From Spirochaetales bacterium (GTDB lineage Bacteria > Spirochaetota > Spirochaetia > SZUA-6 > DRHE01): a DNA stretch of 6,721 nt. The notes below the pieces were generated by a model that was not told where the DNA came from, made no database searches, and saw only the letters and a list, made by a program, of their open reading frames with translations. Made by a program: the position numbers and the translations under genes. Shown here piece by piece: positions 1 to 5,885 of the stretch. The stretch lies in assembly GCA_011049745.1 (NCBI GenBank), contig DRHE01000349.1, forward strand, positions 1 to 6,721, given 5' to 3'. Every line of letters begins with the position of its first letter. The first letter of the stretch is position 1.

Positions 1-677
1 CGCTTTGGGTGGCAGTAGGAAGGGCTATTGTGCGCCAGCCCAAGGTTTTTCTATTTGACGAACCCCTTTCCAATTTGGATGCGAAATTAAGGGTTCAGAT
101 GCGCGCTGAAATATCGGCTCTGCACACCCGGCTTCAGGCAACGATTATCTATGTGACCCACGATCAGGTTGAAGCTATGACCATGGGGGACCGCATTGTG
201 ATAATGAAGGACGGGCTGATCCAGCAGATCGGAACGCCGATGAAGACATACAACAATCCGGTAAATCGTTTTGTAGCCGGATTTATCGGCTCACCGCCAA
301 TGAATATAATGAAAGCGACTATTAAAGAGGAGAATGGTAAGCTAATTGCCGATGAAGGAGATTTCAAGATCAAACTTCAAGGTGTAATAGCCGATTCTAT
401 GCGCGCTTTTACCAATAAGGATGTTCTTTTCGGCATACGCCCGGAGGATCTATTGTATACCAGGTCAGCCAAAGAAGGCGAAACAATTGACTCGAAAATA
501 GAGGTTGTTGAACCTCTCGGCGCCGAAATACTTCTTTATGTGAGCACAAAGCAACATCAGATTATCATAAGGGTGCCGCCGCAACTAGAGTTTAAAGTGG
601 GTGATAGTGCATCTTTTAGACTTGCAATGGATAAGATACATTTCTTTGATATGGAGACTGAAAAAACTATAATATAA
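1..677 (+). CDS. Sugar ABC transporter ATP-binding protein, MalK/UgpC family (3' part only)
   Basis: This is the C-terminal part of the cytoplasmic ATPase that powers a carbohydrate importer of the MalK/UgpC/MsmK type. About 222 residues are visible from position 9; family members run about 360, so the Walker A region and most of the LSGGQ signature lie off the left edge. Counting from position 9, the rest of the signature helix (VAVGRAIVRQPK) leads into Walker B FLFDEP (about residues 14-19), the D-loop SNLD (21-24) and the H-loop histidine in YVTHDQ (H51). The regulatory OB-fold/TOBE region follows, with FGIRPEDL near 141-148. The substrate cannot be told because no permease or binding protein gene is present. 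The gene ends with TAA and is followed by a strong terminator, so it closes its operon. The first eight bases do not read as the expected Q-R before VAVGRA; a frameshift or poor edge sequence is possible. Confidence 0.93.
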   Translation, partial: LWVAVGRAIVRQPKVFLFDEPLSNLDAKLRVQMRAEISALHTRLQATIIYVTHDQVEAMTMGDRIVIMKDGLIQQIGTPMKTYNNPVNRFVAGFIGSPPMNIMKATIKEENGKLIADEGDFKIKLQGVIADSMRAFTNKDVLFGIRPEDLLYTRSAKEGETIDSKIEVVEPLGAEILLYVSTKQHQIIIRVPPQLEFKVGDSASFRLAMDKIHFFDMETEKTII

Positions 678-686
678 GCTCAACAG

Positions 687-700
687 TTTCTTATAAGAAA
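687..700. repeat. 14-bp perfect palindrome in the intergenic region
   Basis: TTTCTTATAAGAAA is its own reverse complement. It lies 9 bases after the transporter stop codon and 7 bases before the terminator stem. It could be a weak AT-rich hairpin, an operator half-site pair, or chance in AT-rich DNA. Nothing seen here decides between these. Confidence 0.4.
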
Positions 701-707
701 GAAAATT

Positions 708-736
708 GAAAACCGGCATTAATTGCCGGTTTTCTT
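708..736 (+). terminator. Rho-independent terminator after the transporter ATPase gene
   Basis: The arms GAAAACCGGCA (708-718) and TGCCGGTTTTC (724-734) pair perfectly over 11 bp around a 5-base TTAAT loop. The right arm ends in TTTTC followed by TT, which supplies the U-rich stretch, and the A-rich left arm would give a similar signal on the other strand. It ends the transporter transcript and insulates the chemotaxis operon that begins at 782. Confidence 0.85.
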
Positions 737-745
737 GATAATAGC

Positions 746-774
746 TTGATATAAATATAGCAATGCATAATAAT
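746..774 (+). promoter_or_regulatory. Sigma-70-like promoter candidate for the chemotaxis operon
   Basis: A -35 box TTGATA (746-751, 5 of 6 consensus bases) is followed by a 17-base spacer and a -10 box AATAAT (769-774, 5 of 6). Transcription would be expected to start about 7 bases later, near 781-782, which is the ATG of the next gene. A second TTGATA at 735-740 overlaps the terminator tail but has no good -10 box at normal spacing. No sigma-28 type motif was recognised. Confidence 0.5.
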
Positions 775-781
775 TTCTAAA

Positions 782-2593
782 ATGGCGATACTGTCAACCG
801 GGTTGGTAATCAGTAAAGATTTACTCTCTAAATTAGAAAATCTAGAATCTGAAAGCGAAAGAATATACTTAAACCTGGGGCAAAGGCTTTCGGATCTCTT
901 TAAGGAACTTGAACGGGGTTTTGCAGAGTCCAGTCAACTTATAAGCTATTTTGCAGCCGGACAATCCGGAGCTGAAAAACTTGAGGAGCATAGCCTGGTT
1001 GAGGAAATAATTACTGAAGCAAGAGAGGTAATTGAAGAGGCTGCTGTTTTTTTTAACGAGATGCAGGAACGTGATAATGTCCTCTTCTCATCAATAAATG
1101 AGGGTATTGACCATTTGAGTTCCCTGGACGGCAGGATTGAGAATATCCGGGATGATTCCATAGAAATGGAATTGATCTCCCTGAATGCAATGACTGTAGC
1201 TTTGAAGGCGGGTCTTGGGGGACGGGCCTTTTCCTATATAACTGAGGAATTAAAAAAACTCTCTTCGCGCACAATAATCTATACTGAAGAACTTACCAGG
1301 AGTGGGGCGAGTATTCTTAAAGATTTTTTAGAGTTTCGTAAACTGGTCGGTGAGATACAGGCTTTTCAGCAAAGATTTTTTGGTGATTTTCAGGAAAAAC
1401 TCAATAAGTGCTTTGATAGATATAATATGGGAGTGAAGCAGCTGGCAGAGATGCTCTTCGGGGTAATTGAAGAGGCAAAAGCGGTAAAAAAACCCCTCTA
1501 TCGGATAATGGAAGAGGTGCAGCTTCAGGATATAATAAAGCAATCACTTGAGCACGTGCTGCTCTCTTTGAAGGAGTTTGATCTCGATCCGGAGGCTGAA
1601 TACAATGACCACCTGCTGGATGAGCTTTCATTTGTGGAAAAGCTTCCCCGGCTTTGCCAGGACCTGCTCGATGATATCAGCCTGAAGATCCGGCAGAGCC
1701 GCGATTTGTTTTCAACTAACCTTACCGATATTCGTTCAACCCTCAGGGATGTGGAAGAGCAGCGAGGGGCTTTTCTGGAATACTTTACCGACCGGGGTGA
1801 GAATGAGTTGGAGGGGGGAGCTCTGGAACAGATGTTTGCCGAATCTGTAGGGGTTTTAAAGGAGCTTCTTTCAGGCATTGATCGTTCCATGACGGGGAAA
1901 AAAGCCATTGGCCGTGACGGCAACCGGATTATTGAGAATATCACGGTATTAAAAACAGGTTTTGAGAATTTCTTTGAAATAATTGATCGCTTCTACGCAA
2001 TAGAGGTAGCCTCAAGGATCCAGGTAGCCAAACAAGAGGTGCTTAGGGATCGAACGGAAACGGTCAATGAGATGACCAGGTTGACTTCTCGAATTGATGA
2101 TGATGTCAAAGAGGCGTTGAGAATACTCAAAGATGCTCTAACCAAAATCTACCGTATTATTAATAGATACTCAGATAAAGTAGAAATGGAAATGTCAGTG
2201 GTGCAGGAGACGGCTGATTGTATCAAAAGCAGTTATGACCGGCTGATGTTTTCAAAAACAACCCTGGCTGATACTTTGAAAAATTTTTCCGTCTACTCAG
2301 AGCGTTTTTTATCCTTGCTCGATGCGTCAGAGGGCGATATTCTGCACCTTGGTATGCTGGTTAAGGTAATTTCAGAGGTAAAGGATGAGCTGGCAGATGT
2401 GCAGGCCAGGGCGGAGACCTTAAAGAGAGAGGTGCTGCAGGATATGGGTTTGCAGGAATGGCAGATAAAGGACGATAAGCTGCAGACTATGATTGAAAGA
2501 TTTACAATCTTCACCCACAAGAAGGTTGCCGGTGAGCTTGGTGGTTTTGAGGTTGAAGAGGGCAGCCTGGAGGGAGAGCTGACCCTGTTCTGA
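782..2593 (+). CDS. Soluble MCP-like chemotaxis protein with CheZ-like D-x-x-x-Q motif
   Basis: This is a 603-residue, almost wholly helical, charged protein with no signal peptide or membrane segment, so it should be cytoplasmic. Residues 122-164 resemble the hairpin tip of chemoreceptors: IEMELISLNAMTVALKAG, then GGRAFSYITEELKKLSSRT, where receptors have the pattern [29 protein letters not shown]. Residues 247-258 (QLQDIIKQSLEH) contain D250-x-x-x-Q254, the spacing of the catalytic pair in the CheY-P phosphatase CheZ (DFQDLTGQ). The second half repeats the layout: IEVASRIQVAK (407-417) fits the tip and DILHL (519-523) fits the D-x-x-x-Q site without the Q. The C-terminus is EGELTLF. cheY follows after 31 bases and then cheD, which suggests a role in CheY-P control or receptor-like signalling. 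The ATG has no Shine-Dalgarno sequence; TTG at 803 is a poorer alternative. The exact function is not established. Confidence 0.85.
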   Translation: MAILSTGLVISKDLLSKLENLESESERIYLNLGQRLSDLFKELERGFAESSQLISYFAAGQSGAEKLEEHSLVEEIITEAREVIEEAAVFFNEMQERDNVLFSSINEGIDHLSSLDGRIENIRDDSIEMELISLNAMTVALKAGLGGRAFSYITEELKKLSSRTIIYTEELTRSGASILKDFLEFRKLVGEIQAFQQRFFGDFQEKLNKCFDRYNMGVKQLAEMLFGVIEEAKAVKKPLYRIMEEVQLQDIIKQSLEHVLLSLKEFDLDPEAEYNDHLLDELSFVEKLPRLCQDLLDDISLKIRQSRDLFSTNLTDIRSTLRDVEEQRGAFLEYFTDRGENELEGGALEQMFAESVGVLKELLSGIDRSMTGKKAIGRDGNRIIENITVLKTGFENFFEIIDRFYAIEVASRIQVAKQEVLRDRTETVNEMTRLTSRIDDDVKEALRILKDALTKIYRIINRYSDKVEMEMSVVQETADCIKSSYDRLMFSKTTLADTLKNFSVYSERFLSLLDASEGDILHLGMLVKVISEVKDELADVQARAETLKREVLQDMGLQEWQIKDDKLQTMIERFTIFTHKKVAGELGGFEVEEGSLEGELTLF

Positions 2594-2624
2594 TCTTATT
2601 TTAAAGATATAAGCGAGGAGTGCT

Positions 2625-3002
2625 ATGGCAAAGAAAATATTGATTGTTGATGATTCTTCCACTTTAAGAGCTTCTGTTGAGTTTACTCTTAGTGAACATG
2701 GCTATGAAGTTCTACAGGCAGGGGATGGTGTCGAAGGGCTGGAAGTGCTCAAAGGATTTGAGGGAAAAGAGAGTGAAATAGGAATGATTATCACTGATAT
2801 TAATATGCCCAATATGGATGGTCTTACCTTTGTTAAAGAGGTTAAAAAGACTACTTTTAAATTCATCCCCATTTTAGTATTGACCACCGAATCTCAGGAA
2901 AGCAAAAAAATAGAGGGTAAAGAAGCGGGAGCTTCAGGGTGGCTGGTAAAACCTTTTAAACCGGAACAACTGGTTGCCGTAGTTTCCAAGTTCGTAAAGT
3001 GA
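2625..3002 (+). CDS. cheY: Chemotaxis response regulator CheY
   Basis: This is a stand-alone 125-residue receiver domain, the usual CheY length, with no output domain. CheY is phosphorylated by the kinase CheA and then binds the flagellar motor switch. The expected residues are present: acidic pocket D9-D10 (ILIVDDS), phosphoacceptor D58 in ITDINMPNMDG, T87 in LVLTTES and K109 in LVKPF. N60, two residues after the phosphorylated Asp, matches N59 of E. coli CheY, part of the CheY-P/CheZ active site. Trp106 (GASGWLVKPF) replaces the Tyr106 switch residue of E. coli. The start is clear, with GAGGAG at 2615-2620 four bases before the ATG. It lies between the MCP/CheZ-like gene and cheD in one operon. 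A more distant receiver with another role is possible, but the neighbours support chemotaxis. Confidence 0.9.
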   Translation: MAKKILIVDDSSTLRASVEFTLSEHGYEVLQAGDGVEGLEVLKGFEGKESEIGMIITDINMPNMDGLTFVKEVKKTTFKFIPILVLTTESQESKKIEGKEAGASGWLVKPFKPEQLVAVVSKFVK

Positions 3003-3589
3003 ATATATCATATAATACCAGGTTCCGGCTTGAGCTGGTGACTATTTTTCCCGGAGAGTTTCACGCCACCGGTCAGGATCGGGTTATCTATACACTGCTC
3101 GGTTCCTGTATAGCCGTGGTACTCTACGATCCGGTGAAAAAAGTTGGGGGCATGAATCATTTCATGCTCCCGGATACAATTGATAAAGAACGTTTTTATC
3201 TTTCGAAAAGCGGAAAGTACGGCATGTATGCCATGGAACTTTTAATAAATGAATTGATCAAATTGGGGGGGGTTAAGAAGAATTTTAGTGCCAAGGTATT
3301 TGGCGGCGGCAGTGTGCTTGGTTCCAAGGTTGGTAACGTTTCCAAGGTTCCGGAGAACAATATCAGATTTGCCCTTGCCTTCCTCGAAGAGGAAAAAATT
3401 CCGCTTATTGCCTCTAATATCGGGGGCAATGAAGCGAGAAAAGTATATTTTTTCACTAAAGAATCCAGGATTCTCTTGAAAAGGATTGCCAGGTCCGAAG
3501 TCGCACCCATTGCCTCTGAGGAATCAGCTTACTTCAATAAGATACGCACAGAAAAAGAAGTTAAAAAAGAGCAGCTTACCTTTTTTTAA
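2999..3589 (+). CDS. cheD: Chemoreceptor glutamine deamidase CheD
   Basis: CheD converts glutamine to glutamate in the methylation helices of chemoreceptors, and in several bacteria it also binds the CheY-P phosphatase CheC. The signature is plain: TLLGSCIAVVLYDPVKKVGGMNHFMLPD, with catalytic C37, H54 and T32. KVFGGGSVL (99-107) and NEARKVYFFTKES (144-156) complete the family pattern. At 196 residues it is longer than typical CheD (about 160). The extra length is mostly a charged C-terminal tail (SAYFNKIRTEKEVKKEQLTFF) whose end resembles that of the 603-residue protein upstream. The start is GTG at 2999, sharing GTGA with the cheY stop codon; the Shine-Dalgarno signal is weak, so translation is probably coupled to cheY. 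A run of eight G lies inside the gene at 3265-3272. Confidence 0.93.
   Translation: MNISYNTRFRLELVTIFPGEFHATGQDRVIYTLLGSCIAVVLYDPVKKVGGMNHFMLPDTIDKERFYLSKSGKYGMYAMELLINELIKLGGVKKNFSAKVFGGGSVLGSKVGNVSKVPENNIRFALAFLEEEKIPLIASNIGGNEARKVYFFTKESRILLKRIARSEVAPIASEESAYFNKIRTEKEVKKEQLTFF
3265..3272 (+). repeat. G8 homopolymer tract inside cheD
   Basis: Eight consecutive G bases encode parts of L89, G90, G91 and V92 of CheD. Tracts of this kind can slip during replication or sequencing; a change of one base would truncate CheD well before its final conserved block. The frame is intact in this sequence. Confidence 0.9.
3561..3589. terminator. Weak bidirectional terminator candidate at the convergent gene ends
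   Basis: TTAAAAAAG (3561-3569) can pair with CTTTTTTTAA (3580-3589) around AGCAGCTTAC, leaving one T unpaired. The structure is nearly all A-T pairs and overlaps the last codons and stop of cheD. Both strands end in a T-rich run, so it could serve either direction. The low GC content makes it a weak call. No better hairpin was seen in 3590-3621. Confidence 0.3.
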
Positions 3590-3621
3590 CCCTCAAAGAT
3601 CGTTGCGGCAGCTTAAGAATC

Positions 3622-4743
3622 CTAAAAAGAGAAATCCGAATTCAGAAAGCTTTCACTGCTTTCATCTGTTGAAAAAGCATCGGTTGGAAAGGAACCATTG
3701 TTCCGTATGGAGTAGAGCTTGGTTATATATCTTATGCGCGCCATTTTTCGGCTAAGCTCATCTTTATCCCTCTCAAAGCGGCGGAAGAAGGCATCCGCGG
3801 TGAGTCCGGCTTTGATGGTTCCGCGTCCATAGCCCTGATCGTAATAACTTTTCAGCTCCTGCAGCCGGAAGTAGACTCTTTCAAAGATAAAAAGGACCCT
3901 TCTTAAACGAAGCAGATCACCGATCAGTTTTTTCTTTTCCCGCATGTTTTCCATGGTTGAGCCCATAGTGCCGTTGCTATCCTGTCTGAACCATTTGCTG
4001 ATTATTTCTTTATTCCTGTAAAGTCTATTGTAAGCCTGGTTAAAGTTTTCCACCAGGGTCAGATACCGGACGACATACCCGCGCAGCGCTTTCAGAGCAT
4101 TGCTTTTAAAAACACTGAGACGTTCAGCATACCAGTTATCCTTAAAAGTCCGGAGATCGGAAACAGCTACCGGAATGGCTCTGAAAATTTCGCCGGCGCG
4201 CTTTTCCACAGCTTTTCCGGGCACGGCGAAGAGTTCGGTATCTTCATCATAACAGGAAACCCGCCCCTCATCACAGGTTATTAACAGATCACCGGCGACT
4301 GTGGTGGTAACGGTAAAAGAGGTGCCCCTGACACCCATGGTTGCCGATTCAGTCCGGACCTCAAATGCTTGAGAACGGCTCATCTTCCGGACTTTCATAG
4401 AAACAGAGCCGGAGATCATACCAAGGGTAGTCTTGTTTCCCTGTTTAAGTTGGTTTAATTCAAAGTAAAAAGTCGTATTTGGCGAGACTTTAATTGTTGC
4501 ATCGGGACTGCCCTCCGTAGTTAATGCGACTTCGGCTAATCCATATTCCCCGGTGGTTAAGAGATCAAAATTTTCAATGGTTGTGCCTATGTCTACATAG
4601 TCCAGGGCAACGCTATTCCGGGTAATCTCGATTTCATCTTCGAGATAGACAATTTCACCTATTATCTCTTCGGCGAATAGCTGATTCAGTCCCGGCAGGC
4701 AGCTTAACAATACCAGGCTCATCACTATCTCTCTTATCCTCAT
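3622..4743 (-). CDS. Exported FecR-domain protein with helical C-terminal region
   Basis: A 373-residue protein with a clear signal peptide: MRIRE, a hydrophobic stretch (about residues 6-20) and a probable cleavage after LFA (residue 24), so it is secreted to the periplasm or envelope. Residues about 50-160 form a FecR-type beta domain: a start-up segment VDIGTTIENFDLLTTGEYGLAEVAL, then SPNTTFYFE, then MISGSVSMKVRKM, FEVRTESATMGVRGTSF and ITCDEGRVSCY. The VRTESATMGVRGTSF stretch is the most recognisable part. Residues about 195-345 are basic and helical, rich in R, K, Y and F, and match no family I recognise. Unlike classical FecR it has no internal membrane segment or anti-sigma N-terminal domain, so it is probably a cell-envelope or ligand-binding protein, not a sigma regulator. 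It is the last gene of a - strand operon. Confidence 0.85.
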   Translation of the reverse strand: MRIREIVMSLVLLSCLPGLNQLFAEEIIGEIVYLEDEIEITRNSVALDYVDIGTTIENFDLLTTGEYGLAEVALTTEGSPDATIKVSPNTTFYFELNQLKQGNKTTLGMISGSVSMKVRKMSRSQAFEVRTESATMGVRGTSFTVTTTVAGDLLITCDEGRVSCYDEDTELFAVPGKAVEKRAGEIFRAIPVAVSDLRTFKDNWYAERLSVFKSNALKALRGYVVRYLTLVENFNQAYNRLYRNKEIISKWFRQDSNGTMGSTMENMREKKKLIGDLLRLRRVLFIFERVYFRLQELKSYYDQGYGRGTIKAGLTADAFFRRFERDKDELSRKMARIRYITKLYSIRNNGSFPTDAFSTDESSESFLNSDFSF

Positions 4744-4748
4744 ATTAT

Positions 4749-4755
4749 CCTCCCT
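4749..4755 (-). promoter_or_regulatory. Strong ribosome binding site of the FecR-domain gene, touching the upstream stop codon
   Basis: On the - strand AGGGAGG lies five bases before the ATG at 4743. It begins at the last base of the stop codon of the upstream radical SAM gene (4755-4757). This fixes the FecR start and suggests that the two genes are translated from one transcript. Confidence 0.8.
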
Positions 4756-5885
4756 TATTCAAACCTTTTCACATCAGCTCCGCAGGTCGAAGTGCTCGCA
4801 GGGTACGGCAGGCAACCTTGCGCCTCTTTAAATATAGCACTTAATTCAGCTATTTCATGGGGCAGCCGGCCAAAAACATTTCTCCATACAGCCTGACTTT
4901 CCATACACAGGTACACAGGTATCGGTGATCTCCACCTCTTCCTGATATGCTTGAGAATATAACGGTAAACCCCGCTTCTTGTCTTCTGCAGGTAACGGTA
5001 TTTTCCATCCCTGCAGGGAATGAATTCCTCCAGCAGAAAATCCTGGCTGCCCATTTTCTGCTTCAATTCTTTAGTATAGCGCATTGTTCCCAGGCTGATC
5101 CAGGCAATTCTATCCTGGGGAATATCCTTTAAGCTGGAGATTGTCTGCGCATATTGATTCTGCCAGTCCCCGGTCAGAAATAGCGGATCAAAATGAAAGG
5201 AAACAAGGTAGCCATGTTCAACGATCTTCCGGGCTGCTTGTACTCTTTCCGCCAAAGTGCTGGCTATCCCCTCATAGCGGCTGATCAGTTTTTCAGGATT
5301 CAGCGAAAAGCTGATAACCGTATTGCCCTTATTTTCCAGGTCGAGGAGATGATCGACGAAATGGGTTTTTGTTTTCAGTTCCAGGAAAATATTGGCAAAT
5401 GGCGAAAGAGCCCTGATAAAATCTTCAGAGAGCCTGAAAACCGGATCAAGTAGTAGTGAGTCGCCAACTTCACCTGTCCCAACCCTGATTGTTCTCCCTT
5501 TATTGTTTTCAGCAATTTCAATAATTCGTTTTATCGCAACCTCAGTATCCAGGTAGATAGTGATTGGGGCAAAATTCAGGTAACTTTTCATAATGCAGTA
5601 TGAACAATTAATGATGCAGCCCAGATAGAGATCCACAGTAATGTAGTTGCAGCAGAGATGACCCCGTGAAGCGGGACAGTGACCAACAGTTTCTCCTTTT
5701 GAGCCGGAAATGAAGAGTGTATGACTGTTCATATCCTCTCCGGGAATTTCACTTTTATCATCAACGTAGATTACCGGCAGGTGGCGCAGCCTTTCAAGCG
5801 CCGTTTCAAGGCGCCTGAGGTGTCGAACTTCTCCGGCCACATATATTTTCTTAAAATGATCAATATAGGAGTTCAAAGAGCTCAT
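4755..5885 (-). CDS. Radical SAM protein of the spore photoproduct lyase-like (SPL) family
   Basis: A 376-residue cytoplasmic iron-sulfur enzyme. The radical SAM cluster motif C90-x3-C94-x2-C97 lies in DLYLGCIINCSYCIMKSYLN, the form typical of the SPL family. Further family blocks follow: RVGTGEVGDSLLLD (134-147), LELKTKTHFVDHLLDL (168-183), NTVISFSLNPE (188-198), GYLVSFHFDPLF (225-236) and AWISLGTMRY (261-270). Spore photoproduct lyase of Bacillus uses a further cysteine about 43 residues after the third cluster cysteine (C141); here that place falls in GTGEVGDS and there is no cysteine, so thymine-dimer repair by that chemistry is unlikely. The reaction is unknown. I chose ATG at 5885, with GGA eight bases upstream; an in-frame TTG at 5900 would add MRKKQ. 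The start overlaps the ParB-like gene by 26 bases, and the FecR gene follows after 11 bases. Confidence 0.88.
   Translation of the reverse strand: MSSLNSYIDHFKKIYVAGEVRHLRRLETALERLRHLPVIYVDDKSEIPGEDMNSHTLFISGSKGETVGHCPASRGHLCCNYITVDLYLGCIINCSYCIMKSYLNFAPITIYLDTEVAIKRIIEIAENNKGRTIRVGTGEVGDSLLLDPVFRLSEDFIRALSPFANIFLELKTKTHFVDHLLDLENKGNTVISFSLNPEKLISRYEGIASTLAERVQAARKIVEHGYLVSFHFDPLFLTGDWQNQYAQTISSLKDIPQDRIAWISLGTMRYTKELKQKMGSQDFLLEEFIPCRDGKYRYLQKTRSGVYRYILKHIRKRWRSPIPVYLCMESQAVWRNVFGRLPHEIAELSAIFKEAQGCLPYPASTSTCGADVKRFE

Noticed and set aside
735..761. TTGATA at 735 with TATAGC at 756 as the main promoter
   Set aside because: The spacer is only 15 bases and the -35 box overlaps the terminator tail; the pair at 746-774 fits better.
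1525..1944. 139-residue - strand open frame inside the MCP-like gene
   Set aside because: It is a serine-rich shadow of the helical, glutamate- and leucine-rich protein on the + strand.
3486..3755. 89-residue + strand open frame bridging the cheD end and the FecR gene
   Set aside because: It overlaps two well-supported genes in other frames, has a composition unlike a real protein, and shows no ribosome binding site.
3622..4743. FecR as an anti-sigma factor regulator of iron transport
   Set aside because: There is a cleavable signal peptide, no internal membrane segment, and no sigma factor or TonB receptor gene nearby.
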